Positions 18,057-28,592 of a DNA stretch of 64,000 nt are shown here, piece by piece; positions within the stretch are counted from its first letter, which is position 1, and the number at the start of each line of letters is the position of its first letter. The stretch is from positions 1 through 64,000 of the forward strand of contig JAIVFJ010000300.1 of the NCBI GenBank assembly GCA_025765615.1, in the 5' to 3' direction. The stretch is from Zopfochytrium polystomum. Its lineage: Eukaryota; Chytridiomycota; Chytridiomycetes; Chytridiales; Chytridiaceae. The notes beneath the pieces are model-generated. The model was given only the letters and a program-made list of their open reading frames with translations, did not search any database and had not been told where the DNA came from. Made by a program: the position numbers and the translations under genes.

Positions 18057-19240
18057 GGGTTTATGGGTTTGGTGGTGGTCGGAGGGAGGGAGGGCGAGAT
18101 AGCGAGAGACAGAGAGAGAGAGACCGCGAGACAGACAGCGAGACAGAGAGACGAAGAAGTCAGTGAGCAAGCAGCGAATTCTTCCGTTGCCTGCCGCCCC
18201 CACCCGCTTCCGCCACACTCGCTCGTCCCAACACCGATCCGCAGCCATCATGGCGGCATGCAACGAAACGACGGTGTGTGTCTGTGTGATTGATTTGTGT
18301 GTGTGCGGGTGGGTGGGTGGGTGGCGTCCACTTTCTGCCTTGAGACAAACGAAGATTCGAGAGTCCTTCCGAAAACGGAAACCCCCTTATCGTTGGGCGA
18401 TTCCCTTTTGGAATTCGACCTGCGAGAGAGCCGGCGGGCCGCCAGCCACGTGCACTTCGCTTGAATCTTGTCAAAACATTCATGAACTGCAGATAAACAG
18501 CAAACACACGAGAAAGAGATCAGGCGAACAGCAACAGGGGTGTGGTCGGTCGGAGTGGGGTTTGGGCCTTCGTCGGTGCGGTTGGGAGTTGCGCCACCCG
18601 CAAAAGATGGTGGCGCTGCGTGCACAGCCCACTCTCACTCTCTGTCGCCGCACGATTCGAGAAGCTCTGCACCCAGCTTGTGAACGGCCAAATCCTTTTT
18701 GTTGTAAGTGCTATTGCTGCTGTTGGCGACATTACCCGCCACGACAACGTCGGAGCGTGTGCCGTGGCCGGCTACAGCGCTGTTGGTAGTGGCAGCGGCC
18801 ATGTTGTGATTCCCTGCTGATGCGTTTGCTGAAGTTACTTACGCCTACTGGCGGGATGGAAGGAACCGAGTTGGCGGCATGAGGGCACTTGGACAAAGCG
18901 TCTTTCTTCTTCGTGGTTGGACGATGTGATGATGGGATGGGTCGACAGAGAGACAGTGAGACAGAGAGACAGAGAGACAGAGAGTGCGAGCGGGAGAGAA
19001 AGACTGAGAAACGACAGAAAGTAGTCCAGTCGGTCGGTCTGGGCCGCCCGCTTCCGCCGCGACCGGGGCTCCGCCCGCCACGTGAAATCGGGCCACGTGG
19101 GCAGGCGTCCAAGACAGCTGGAAACACGAGTGGGCATGAAAAACACCGTCCCGAGAAATGCTTATTCAAGGCGCTGCTCGGAAGCATCACAGTCTCTTCA
19201 TGTCTGTCGGTTTCTATTGTAAAAAATGGGCAGCAAAATT

Positions 19241-19278
<38 letters not shown>

Positions 19279-19458
19279 CGCGCATGAGATATCACCCTGC
19301 ACGAGTCATAGAGTGGAGGTAGAGTTTTCGAGCTGAAGAGAAGGAGGCGTGATGTGGAATGCTTATCTAATGCAGAAGAAGAGAAAAGGAAATGGTGCGC
19401 CGGGCAGTAAATAAGGTTGATGATGAATATCTGCCAGACCAAACAGCAGCGGTTCCCG
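18057..19458. other. Spacer between monooxygenase paralogues 2 and 3
   Basis: No convincing gene. Two purine-rich GACA/GAGA tracts, at about 18095-18155 and 18945-19020, resemble each other. Each lies in a comparable sequence setting, which may reflect a duplicated upstream region. A T37 run is at 19242-19278. Short open frames in either direction are unrecognised. Confidence 0.45.
19242..19278. repeat. T37 homopolymer
   Basis: An uninterrupted run of about 37 T, roughly 180 bp beyond the stop codon of monooxygenase paralogue 3 and therefore in its 3' flank. The exact length is uncertain because of homopolymer calling. Confidence 0.9.
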
Positions 19459-20685
19459 CTATAGGTAGCCGTTCCTAAACAGAATCTCTGTCACGGCCTC
19501 GTGCCCATCGTACTCGACAATCTCCTCCGACGCCAGGCTCCCCGACGTCGCCGACGCAAACTTCATCACCAGGTGCCCGACCCTCGCGCTGAACGGCGTC
19601 GTCGAGTACTGCCGCTTCCCCTGCACCCTCGCGGCCTCTGCAATCTTCCTGACCCTATGGTACCGCGCCTCCTGGTACAGCTGAAACGCCCTCCACGGAT
19701 CGCTTGGGAACCGCGAAATTAGCGCCGCCAGCACCTCGGCGTCCTCCAACCCGACGGAGCACGCTTGGCCCAGGAACGGCACCATGGCGTGCTTGGCGCC
19801 GCCGATAAGCACGCAGTTTTGCTTGGACCAGTGCGGCAGGGTCTCGAGGTCGTAGATGGTCAGGGGCACGATCTCCTTGGCGCCGAGGATCATGGGTTGG
19901 AACACGTCCGGCAGCCGCCACCGCCGGGCCATCTCGGCCAGCGATGCGCGCTCCTCGCGCAGGTCGAACAGCGGCTTCCACGAGTCGAGGGTGATTTCGG
20001 ACTGCTTGAGCTCGAAGAGGAGCCAGCCGAGCTGCGTGTCCGAGACGCGCATGACCATCCCGGATTTGGCGGAGACGTTGTCGGTGAAAAAGTGGTGGCT
20101 GCGGGAGGTCCAATTGATGGTGGACGGGTCGAGGTCGACGATGCCAAAGTAGCCCACGATGCCGTACTTTGACGGCTTGCGGTCCGGGAACAGGCACTGG
20201 CGGACACCCGAGTGGACGCCGTCGGCGCCGATCAGGATGTCCCCGACGGCGACGGAGCCGTCGTGGAACTTTGCCCTTACGCCGAGGCTGCCGTCCGTCG
20301 GCTGCTCGATGCCGATCAGCTGCTTGTTGGCGTGGACGTATACCCCTTCCTGGATCAGCGTGTTGGTGAGGATGCGAGACAAGGTCGTACGCAGGATGTT
20401 GATCTGGACGAGGTCGCCGGAGCGGGACGTGGGGAAGCTGACGACGGGATCGCCGTTGATCTTGCGCATCTCGAACGAGTCGCACACGCTGCCGGCGGCG
20501 ACGACTGCGTCGAGGAGGCCGAGGCGCTTGAGCACGCGCATGCCGTTCTCGGAGACGTTGAGGCCGGCGGGGGCGTCGAGGAAGTCGAGGACACGGTCGA
20601 AGAGCTCGACGTCGTGGCCGGCGCGCTTGAGGGCGAGGGCGGCGGCGGGGCCCGAGACACCCCCACCGACAACGAGGATGCGCAT
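19459..20685 (-). CDS. FAD-dependent monooxygenase, paralogue 3 (intact)
   Basis: Single exon, 408 residues, ATG at 20683-20685 (MRILVVGGGVSGPAAALAL) and TAG at 19459-19461. It shows DILIGADGVHSGVRQ and CVLIGGAKHAMVPFLGQACS, with the same loss of the GD-motif Asp as paralogues 1, 2, 4 and 5. Paralogue 4 is its closest relative; the two align along their whole length with long identical stretches, and similarity continues past the stop. The frame is open upstream into a (CA)n-coded His/Thr run, which is not credible as protein. Role inferred: NAD(P)H/O2-dependent hydroxylase of unknown substrate. Confidence 0.9.
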   Translation of the reverse strand: MRILVVGGGVSGPAAALALKRAGHDVELFDRVLDFLDAPAGLNVSENGMRVLKRLGLLDAVVAAGSVCDSFEMRKINGDPVVSFPTSRSGDLVQINILRTTLSRILTNTLIQEGVYVHANKQLIGIEQPTDGSLGVRAKFHDGSVAVGDILIGADGVHSGVRQCLFPDRKPSKYGIVGYFGIVDLDPSTINWTSRSHHFFTDNVSAKSGMVMRVSDTQLGWLLFELKQSEITLDSWKPLFDLREERASLAEMARRWRLPDVFQPMILGAKEIVPLTIYDLETLPHWSKQNCVLIGGAKHAMVPFLGQACSVGLEDAEVLAALISRFPSDPWRAFQLYQEARYHRVRKIAEAARVQGKRQYSTTPFSARVGHLVMKFASATSGSLASEEIVEYDGHEAVTEILFRNGYL

Positions 20686-20798
20686 CTTTGATTTGACTGA
20701 CTGGTCGTCCGTCGTAATTGCGGGCTGTGCCCGATGCCGTCCGTCGGCGTGGGCGTGGGGCGGGAGCGGAGATGACAAGAGAGGGTGAGAGTGAGTGA

Positions 20799-20802
<4 letters not shown>

Positions 20803-20836
<34 letters not shown>
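20803..20836. repeat. (GT)n microsatellite
   Basis: About 17 uninterrupted GT units followed by imperfect GTTT/GTCT units. It begins about 120 bp upstream of the start of monooxygenase paralogue 3 (minus strand), so it is a promoter-proximal CA repeat for that gene. Confidence 0.9.
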
Positions 20837-20839
<3 letters not shown>

Positions 20840-22190
20840 TGTGTTTGTCTGTCTATGTTTGTTTTGTTTGCTGCAGTCATGTCACCCAAGGTGGACGGAA
20901 TGTTCCTTTGGGCTTTCGCCACAACACACGAGCGGCAGAGCTCAAATTGTTCTGTGCGGCAAGGCCTTATTTTCATTAAGCCCAATGCGGACGCGGCAAA
21001 ACTACGCGCCCGCAAACTGAAAGGACAGCGCGCGATGAAGCTGCTCATCATTCTAAATTGTTTTTTTTTTCTTTCATTAAATAATACTCTTACCAATGCG
21101 CAACGGAATTCACCACCTCCACGATCTTCGATTGCAAATTCCGCGCCGTCCAAGAACAAAAATCTTCAAACAGCGGTGGAGCCGGCATTCACCACTTCCC
21201 TCAAAGCAAAACCAGCAGATTTCAAAGGCCTCGAAAAACCTTTGCAATAGAGGGTCTGTTACGGACTCACAAAGCGATTCTGGGCCAACACCGATCATTG
21301 GCTATCATTCTCAGCTGCATCTGGAAGCTGCACAAAACATAGAAAAATTGGTGCATGAAGAAAAAGAGTTACTTGTGAAAAACAGAAAACAGATTGTTTA
21401 CCTGGGCACAAGCAAAGGCAGCAGAACAGCACGAGCTCGTTGAGAATGTCTGATAATACAATGCTAATACTGAAAAAAAAAACAGAGCAGCCGCACCATC
21501 GAAATGATGTGTGTGGTTTTCGTATCTGCAGCTTGGCCTTGTGTATCTGCTTGTTATCCTTGTGTGGATTGACGTTAGCCTTGCATATCTGCTTGTTAGC
21601 CTTGCTTGCCTCTGAAAAAAAAAAAAGAATAACGCGAGGCTGCATTTGCTTTCTTTCTTCCTTTCTTTTTGCCACGTTGGGGGCACGCATGCAATAAAGT
21701 CAGTTGTTAAAGTTTTGTGCAGCCGGCAACAAAAAAAAATGAACAAAAGAAAAACAAGAAGAAAAAGTACCAACATAAGTGAAACATAGTTAGAGATGTA
21801 CCAGAAGCTGACACAAACTCGTTTTCGCTTCACCCAACGCGCAGTGAATCAGGATCTTAAAGATGCGAACCTGACTTTTATTTGTATCAATTGCGACGTT
21901 CATCACCGAACAGCCGGACATGGTTCCTTCCTCCACCGTTTTACTGTCAACGAATTGTCGTCAAAGAAATGGTCCGTCAGCGCCACACCATTTTCTTTTG
22001 CACCATTCCAGGTCCTGCATTTCGCCTTCACTCCCCTTGCTGTCATGCGATGTTGCAATCGAAGGGATAATCTGCAAGTCTTCAGTGACGGAGATAACTA
22101 CTATTTACTTGAAGTGTACATGTCGTTCATTTTCTGTTACTCCGGGTCTGTATTGAAAACATAGAAACGATCGAGAAAGGATTGCAGCAG
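20840..22190. other. Gene-poor spacer
   Basis: AT-richer than its neighbours, with several A- and T-runs. Open frames on both strands are short and low in complexity (Lys/Phe-rich), and I recognise none. It separates paralogue 3 from the decayed WW-ankyrin fragment and paralogue 4. Confidence 0.4.
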
Positions 22191-22199
22191 AGCTGTCTT

Positions 22200-22580
22200 C
22201 ATCCTGTCAGTATCGAAATTCTCCAGCCCACTCTGCTTTGTCCAACCCGATGCCCCCGGGAATAGTCGGGACAGGCGCGACCTTTTCCACCAGCCCATGA
22301 CGTGGACGTGCGCGGCGGCGGCACCACCGGCCAGCGCTGCCGCAACAACTGCGTCTGCCATGGTCGACCCCAGCGGTTTCTAATTCGTTTGAAACGATTG
22401 AAATCGGCGATCAAGAGCGAGGTACGGTTCGGAAATGGCGCTCCACCTCTCAACCATCTTTTCAAACCACTCACTAAGTTTCGATATAGTTCGAAGGAAG
22501 ATGGGTTGGCCTAAAAAGGTGCTTTCCCAAGAAAAGCTCCAAATCTGGCATGGCCGCGCTTTTGCCCTCACCGGGCGGCC
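22200..22580 (-). pseudogene. Relic of a WW-ankyrin protein gene
   Basis: The minus-strand reading ending near 22200 contains AAAAHVHVMGWWKRSRLSRLF, which aligns with AAAAGHVHVLAWWRHHSPQLL in the gene at 32961-34676. A second stretch at about 22560-22400 (MPDLELFLGKHLF, then EWFEKMVERW in another frame) loosely resembles the C-terminal segment of the same family (DLEWWRR....W..E..HV). No continuous frame joins them. The first match is good; the second is weak. Confidence 0.5.
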
Positions 22581-22878
22581 GTGCCACGTATAGCTGGCGT
22601 CCAGGCAAACTCAACGAGTTGGCACAAGGAACAGGGGTGCCAGCAATGCTTAGATGAAGGGCTTTCAAATGTGGGTCCAATGCACCAAACGCTCTGCGTG
22701 TCTGAGGAAAAAATTCTGAGCTCTAACCCGCCCCCGTCACGACTGGGCACCAAACACGGATCAAACAGAGGTGGAAGTAAAGGTTGCAAAATGGAGAGGA
22801 GGCCTGAAGTGAATTGCCCATCTGATGCAGAAGAACCCAAACTCTAAAGGTTTAGGAATAAGCGTGTGCTGAGTCGGA

Positions 22879-24105
22879 CTATAGGTAGCCGTTCCTGAAC
22901 AGAATCTCCGTCACGGCCTCGTGCCCATCATACTCGACAATCTCCTCTGACGCCAGACTCCCCGACGTCGCCGACACAAACTTCATCACCAGCTGACCCA
23001 TCCTCGCGCTGAACGGCGTCGTCGAGTATTGCCGCTTTCCCTGCACCCTCGCGGCCTCTGCAATCTTCTTGACCCTTTGGTAGCGTGCCTCCTGGTACAA
23101 GTGAAACGCCTACCGCGGGTCGCCGGGGAACCGCGAAATCAGCGCCGCCAGCACCTCGGCGTCCTCTAAACCGACGCCGCACGTCTGGCCCAGGAACGGC
23201 ACCATGGCGTGCTTGGCGCTGCCTATCAGGACGCAGTTTTGCTTGGACCAGTGCGGCAGGGTCTCCAGGTCGTAGATAGTCAGAGGCAGAATCTCCTTGG
23301 CGCCGAGGATCATGGGCTGGAACACGTCCGGCAGCCCCCACCGCCAGGCCATCTCCGCCGACGTGGCGCGATCCTTGCGAATGTCGAGCTGTGGCTTCCA
23401 CGAGTCGAGGTTGATTTCGGACTGCTTGAGCTCAAAGAGGAGCCAGCAGAGCTGCGTGTCCGAGACGCGCATGACCATTCCGGACTTGCCGGCGATGTTG
23501 TCGGTGAAAAAGTGGTGGCCGTGGGAAGTCCAGTTGATGGTGGACGGGTCGAGGTCGACGACGCCAAAGTAGCCCACGATGCCGTACTTTGACGGTTTGC
23601 GGTCCGGGAACAGGCACTGGCGGACGCCCGAGTGGACGCCGTCCGCGCCGATCAGGATGTCCCCGACGGCGACGGAGCCGTCGTGGAACTTTGCTCTTAC
23701 GCCGAGAGTGCCGTCCGTCGGCTGCTCGATTCCGATCAGCTGCTTGTTGGCGTGGACGTATACCCCTTCCTGGATCAGAGTGTTGGTGAGGATGCGAGAC
23801 AAGGTCGTGCGCAGGATGTTGATCTGGACGAGGTCGCCGGAGCGGGACGTGGGGAAGCTGGCGACGGGATCGCCGTTGATCTTGCGCATCTCGAACGAGT
23901 CGCACACGCTGCCGGCACGGACGACGTCGTCGAGGAGGCCGAGGCGCTTGAGCACGCGCAGGCCGTTTTCGTGGATGTTGAGGCCTCCGGGGGTGTCGAG
24001 GAAGTCGAGGACGCGGTCGAAGAGCTCGACGTCGTGGCCGGCGCGCTTGAGGGCGAGGGCGGCGGCGGGGCCCGAGACACCCCCACCGACAATGAGGATG
24101 TGCAT
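22879..24105 (-). pseudogene. FAD-dependent monooxygenase, paralogue 4 (in-frame stop)
   Basis: Same length (1,227 bp) and frame as paralogue 3, ATG at 24103-24105 (MHILIVGGGVSGPAAALAL). It has GADGVHSGVRQ, CVLIGSAKHAMVPFLGQTCG and the same C-terminus ILFRNGYL. A TAG codon at 23107-23109 interrupts it after SRFPGDPR, where paralogue 3 reads DPWRAFQLYQEARY. The frame continues intact for 76 further codons. Truncation removes the C-terminal helical part, so this is a very young pseudogene unless the stop is a base-calling error or is read through. Similarity to paralogue 3 continues into the 3' flank. Confidence 0.85.
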
Positions 24106-24719
24106 TTCGATTTGTCGGTTCCGTCGCGTCCGCCTTCTGCTATTTCCCGCAGCTTCCGCCCGACGCTGCGGCGGAGCAGAAAAATTTTTTTCACTCCCTT
24201 CAACCCTTTTAAGTAATACCACGCCGTGCGCTATCTCGCGACGACTCAGCCAAGTTATCGTAGCTCATTACCAATACTTAGCGATTTACTCGACGGGATT
24301 TCGCAAAGACAGGCCCTTCACGCGAAGCAACGATTCCACGTATGATGACGCCGCGGAAACGAAACTGGTAAAGAGAAACCCACATTGCTTGGAGTTTTGA
24401 AAGTGCCTGATTGGAGTCACTTGGCTCTTTCATCCCGTGAACGTTCTTTTGAAACTCCTAAGAACTGAGATGCAGGTGGTGCTTTCCCCTCACACGTTCC
24501 GCAGTCAAGATGAGCGCAGTGAATGCACTCAATGTGAGCATTTGGACCTTGACCTTTGTGTTTTGCAGTTTCTACCTTCCCGTTCAGTGTGTTTGCGGGT
24601 CTTGATGAACCTGAGCATTTGCTCCAAGTGAGTTTTCGTGCAAGTAAGTTGTCCTGTGAGACTTTGACAGGGTTATCAATTTACACCTTTATTACCGAAA
24701 GTGTCAAATAGTCCGCCTA

Positions 24720-24945
24720 TTCGACAAAGTGGCAGACTTGAGAAACGCCACTCGGCCCTCGAACTCCTGACCGAGAAAACGATGGCCATTCGATATGTGC
24801 GGGTAATTGTCTCGAAGCCACTGGAGAACCGCGACGTGGCCGTTGGCGCACACAGCTAAGAGCGCGATCGCTTGCGTGCGGCGGTGGCGCAGGAGGGTGG
24901 CTGTGATGAAGCGCTAGCGGCACGGAAGGTATCTGAACAGGACCT
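24720..24945 (-). pseudogene. Relic of a WW-ankyrin protein gene
   Basis: Read on the minus strand from about 24930, the sequence gives RFITATLLRHRRTQAIALLA followed directly by VCANGHVAVLQWLRDNYPH. The first part matches the N-terminus of the long WW-ankyrin genes (RFTTATLFRRHRTQALALFG) and the second is one ankyrin-like repeat. Everything normally between them is missing, and a stop codon lies just before the first Arg. It is an internally deleted, dead copy located between monooxygenase paralogues 4 and 5. Confidence 0.65.
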
Positions 24946-25422
24946 CAAGACAGGGTTGTCATTGGCTTGTCACCCACGATAATAAAATCATGCGCTTGAC
25001 AACTTGCACTATGGAGGAGCGTTATCTTACATTTCCTCTCCTCTCTGGTGCTGCTGTCCGCTTAGCAACGAAGCTGGCGAGCGAACATGGCGAAAAGTAA
25101 TAAGGGGGTATCTCTGTCTGAAACTTCTAAATTATCAGTCTAATAGACGAAGAAGATTTGTATGTGTTCCCCATCCGACGGAGGGCGGTCGAGGTACGGC
25201 GAAACAAGTCTGCGTTCGGTTGAAAAACTGCGCGCACCGGCGAAGTACGGATTGGGTTCGCGATGGATATTCAGTTTCTATGCGGTCACTTAAAAGCATT
25301 GCCGAAAAAATAAACAGTATTCGAACGCAACCGCCACGTGCAAATTGGATCATCATAGCAATGACCTCCATAGATAATGGGAGGAATGAAAGAAACGCTC
25401 GATACAAACAAAAACATGAGAT
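24946..25422. other. Spacer without recognisable gene
   Basis: The plus-strand open frame at 25004-25567 overlaps the antisense of monooxygenase paralogue 5 and shows no domain. The minus-strand frame at 25135-25407 is likewise unrecognised. I see no RNA gene. Confidence 0.4.
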
Positions 25423-26661
25423 TCACCAGCCGCCCCCATCGGAGAAGCCCTTCCTGAAAAGAATTTCCTGGACAGCTTCAAGCCCATCGTACGCCAAAAT
25501 CTCCTCTGAATTCAAGTTGCTCCCCCTTGCCGCCGCAAACATGGCAATCGACTTAAGCACCAAATGACCAATCTTGGCACCGATAGGCGACATTCCTTGC
25601 GCGCGGGCAGCTTCTGCAACCTTTTTCACGCGGGCGTACCTCGCCTCCTGGTACAGCTGGAACGCCACGCGCGGATCGTCGGCGGGCAGCTGGTGCAAGA
25701 GCGCGGCAAGGACCTCTGCGTCCTCGAGCCCCGTGCTGCACGCCTGTCCCATGAACGGCAGCATAGCGTGCTTCGCGCCTCCGATCAGCACGCAGTTGTG
25801 CTTCCACCACTGCGGCAGCGTCTCAAGGTCGTAGATAGTCAGCGGGATGATCTCCCTCGCGCCGAGTATCAGCTGCTGAAAGACGGGCGGCAGGCACCAC
25901 TTGCGCGCGAGGTCCGCGATGCGCTCGCGCTCGGCATGAAAGTCAAACAGCGGCTGCCAGTCGTCGTGCGAGATCTCGTTCTGACGGATCTCGTAGAGCA
26001 CCCAGTGCAGCTGGGATACTGAGGCGCGCATCAGCATGCCGGACTTGCCGGCGACGTTGTCGGTGAAGAAGTGGAGGCCGCGCGAGTCCCAGCGGAAGGA
26101 CGGGTCGTAGTCGGTGAAGCCGAGGTAGCCGACGAAGCCGGTCTTCGCGGGGACGCGGTCGGGGAAGAGGACGGAGCGGACGCCCGAGTGGACGCCGTCG
26201 GCGCCGATCAGGATGTCGCCGTACGCGACGGAGCCGTCCTTGAACTTTGCCTTGACGCCGAGGCTGCCGTCGGTCGGCTGGTCGATGCCGACGAGCAGCT
26301 TGTTGGAGTGGAGCAGGACGCCCTCGTTGACGAGCGCGTTCTTGATGATCCGCGACAGGCTTGTCCGCAAGATGTTGATGGTCACGAGGTCGCCGCTGTT
26401 GACGACGGCGAACTTTGCGATGGGGTCTCCAGTGATTTTGGACATTTCGTAGCGGTCGCAGCGGTTTCCGGCGAGGACGGCGTCGTCGTGCAGGCCGAGG
26501 TGGCGGAGGACGCGCATGCCGTTCTCGGGGAGGGTGACGCCGGCGGTGACGTCGAGGAAGTCGAGCACGCGGTCAAATACCTCGACGTCGTGGCCGGCGC
26601 GCTTGAGCGAGAGGGCGACGGCGGGGCCGGCGACGCCGCCGCCGACGACGAGGATGCGCAT
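25423..26661 (-). CDS. FAD-dependent monooxygenase, paralogue 5 (intact)
   Basis: Single exon, 412 residues, ATG at 26659-26661 (MRILVVGGGVAGPAVALSL). DILIGADGVHSGVRS and CVLIGGAKHAMLPFMGQACS are present, so this copy too has GGAKH in place of GDAAH. It differs from paralogues 3 and 4 mainly in the C-terminal third (AQGMSPIGAKIGHLVLKS) and is not part of the youngest duplication. The frame upstream of the chosen ATG is open only to 26733 and lacks family similarity there. Predicted soluble NAD(P)H-dependent hydroxylase, substrate unknown. Confidence 0.9.
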   Translation of the reverse strand: MRILVVGGGVAGPAVALSLKRAGHDVEVFDRVLDFLDVTAGVTLPENGMRVLRHLGLHDDAVLAGNRCDRYEMSKITGDPIAKFAVVNSGDLVTINILRTSLSRIIKNALVNEGVLLHSNKLLVGIDQPTDGSLGVKAKFKDGSVAYGDILIGADGVHSGVRSVLFPDRVPAKTGFVGYLGFTDYDPSFRWDSRGLHFFTDNVAGKSGMLMRASVSQLHWVLYEIRQNEISHDDWQPLFDFHAERERIADLARKWCLPPVFQQLILGAREIIPLTIYDLETLPQWWKHNCVLIGGAKHAMLPFMGQACSTGLEDAEVLAALLHQLPADDPRVAFQLYQEARYARVKKVAEAARAQGMSPIGAKIGHLVLKSIAMFAAARGSNLNSEEILAYDGLEAVQEILFRKGFSDGGGW

Positions 26662-26699
26662 TATTAAAATTTTTTGTATTGTCTGGCTTTGTCTACATG

Positions 26700-27247
26700 A
26701 ACATTGCCCACGCCCGCTGGTGGGGGAGGTCATGAATGGTGATTGCTTCGAGAGTGAGCTGTGGCCGCCGGCTCAACTCTGGATCCAATCGCGGCGCGAT
26801 TTCTTCTTGCCCCATTTGGGTTGCGGTCTGTCTGCCCGTCTGCTTGGAACCGTTTCCGCTGCTGGCTGGGAGGAAGAAACGGCTCTCTGTCGGACGGCTG
26901 TCAGCTGTCAGCTCAGGAGTTTGCCCGCTTCTTCAACCCCTCAAGTTCAGGGATGGCCAAGTAAACCCGACGACTGCATAGGCCCCATTTTGCTACGTCG
27001 ACGCGTCAACGCTGAATGCAATGTATGTGGTGCGCGACGATCGAACGTCATCGCGCTCATACGCGTGCTCTTCCGGGCCGCCGCCACCGACGTGAGAGCT
27101 GCAACTGCGCCGTTCTTCGTGATTGTGAACCCCGCTCCGTTGAAATTGAGCAAATGAGCCTTGTCAACTCCCCTGCTTGAACCACCGATCGCAATCCCCA
27201 TACGCTCGGCGAACTTCTCCATCCCTGTCCACCTATTGCAGACAATA
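26700..27247. other. Intergenic region
   Basis: Lies between paralogue 5 (-) and the carrier-like gene (+), so it is probably a shared upstream region. Overlapping open frames on both strands (for example 26947-27267 on the minus strand) have no recognisable domain. Confidence 0.35.
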
Positions 27248-28156
27248 ATGCAGGCCGCGATCGGCATTCCTGTCTGGTAAGGCCGCAGAGCAACAGGCTA
27301 TAAGGGTTGGCGGTGGTGGGGATTGTGCAGATCGCGAGGGGCTTGTGGTAACAGACCGATCTTCAGACTCACCCTCAAACCGATATTAATACACTTCGAC
27401 AATAACAACAACAACAGGCTCGGCTCTTACACGCTCCTTGCGCGGCTGGCGGTCCCTGCCCCCACGCCTCCATCCCACGGCCCAGCACCCACGTCCGCAG
27501 CGCCAACAGCAACACCACCAACACAAGCACCACCCACACCCTCCTCCCAAAACGCGGATAACAGCGCCAGCGGCACGTCCGCCGCGATCACCACCGCGCT
27601 CGCGGGCGCCGTCGCTGGGACGACGCTGGCCGTTACGTCGGTCCTGACGGCGCCGAACGCGTCGGCCGCGCGCGCCGTGTTTCCCGAGTTTGCATCCGAG
27701 TTCCGGCGGATGCTGCCGGCGAGCGCGGGGCCAGGCGTCGGCGTCCAGAGCGGCGTCAGCGGTGGCCGGCTGCCGCTCGCCGGGAGTGCGCTGAGGCAGA
27801 CGGTGGTGCGCGGGCCGGTCGGTCACGCGCTGTTTTTCTCGGTGTACGAAGGGATGACGCGGGCGCTGGCCGCGACGTCTTCAGCGGCGAGGGCTACTTC
27901 TTCTTCATCTTCCGCTTCTGCTTCGCCGACTTCTTCTTCTTCTCAGCCGCTCGAGGCCGCGGCGGCGCGGTTCTTCGCCGGAGGCGTCGCGAGCCTGGGG
28001 TTCCGGGCCGCGTCGGCGTCGCTGGTGGCGGACCTGGAGCGCGTTCCGCTGGCGCGCTTCGCGGACCAGGCGGGAGTGATTGGGCGCGGCTTTGTGGCGG
28101 CGGGGGCCGTCATGGCCGCATACGGGGCGCTGGTCGACGACTACTTGCTCCGCTGA
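27248..28156 (+). CDS. Small membrane protein, possibly mitochondrial-carrier-like
   Basis: Two-exon model: 27248-27276 (ATG CAG GCC.., MQAAIGIPV) spliced at GTAAGG to 27418, giving W|LGSYTLLARLAVP in matching phase, and ending with TGA at 28154-28156. After a Pro/Thr/Ala-rich stretch come Gly/Ala-rich hydrophobic helices: TTALAGAVAGTTLAVTSVL, VRGPVGHALFFSVYEGMTRAL, ARFFAGGVASLGFRAASASL and GFVAAGAVMAAYGAL. The G..F..YE and FFAGG..SL..R patterns recall mitochondrial solute carriers. The canonical PxDxxK/R signature is not visible, so the family is tentative. Without the upstream exon the second frame has no ATG near its start, which supports the splice. Confidence 0.5.
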
Positions 28157-28592
28157 TGATGTGGAACTCCTTCCTCATCCCATTCCATCCCTCCCTTTGA
28201 TCGTGAATCGTCAAAACTGCAAATACGATGGAATGAATGCGCGCGCATGTATTCCCGCATGAAATCACACAAACCCTTCCAATAAGTCTATGTTGCCTCT
28301 CCGTCTTTCAGCGAGGTTGAGAGTGGGCATCGTGCATCGGTCGTCTCGAGATCAACTGGCAACCATCTTGACCGAGAAAAGTGAGAGAAAAAGAGAGCCG
28401 GTGATAGAAGAGCGGGAACGAACGAAAGAAAGTACCAACGCACAGCCAAGTGCGTGCGCCAGAACGAGTATCTGAAAGTATGTAGAATGCCGTTTCATTG
28501 TTTGTGTCGCCAAAAACCCAATCACGTTTACGAGTGTAAAATTACCTCAGCCATTCTCCCATCTGTTCCATTATCACACTCGCCCTCTTCGA
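28157..28592. other. Intergenic region between convergent genes
   Basis: 3' flanks of the carrier-like gene (+) and the HMG-box-like gene (-). Short frames only; nothing recognised. Confidence 0.4.

Noticed and set aside
16611..18293. 560-codon plus-strand frame
   Set aside because: Antisense of monooxygenase paralogue 2; Asp/Glu/Val-rich translation is typical of a shadow frame. Similar antisense frames exist for paralogues 3-6.
18732..19442. Minus-strand frame with Lys and Ser/Leu-rich runs
   Set aside because: Translation consists mainly of homopolymer and microsatellite-encoded residues.
20795..21250. Plus-strand frame beginning in the GT repeat
   Set aside because: N-terminus is a Cys/Val repeat from the microsatellite; the rest has no domain.
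21796..22164. Plus-strand frame of 122 codons
   Set aside because: No motif, no splice support, in an AT-richer spacer.
26947..27267. Minus-strand frame starting MPIAACIIVCNRW
   Set aside because: Overlaps the supported first exon of the carrier-like gene on the other strand; nothing recognisable.
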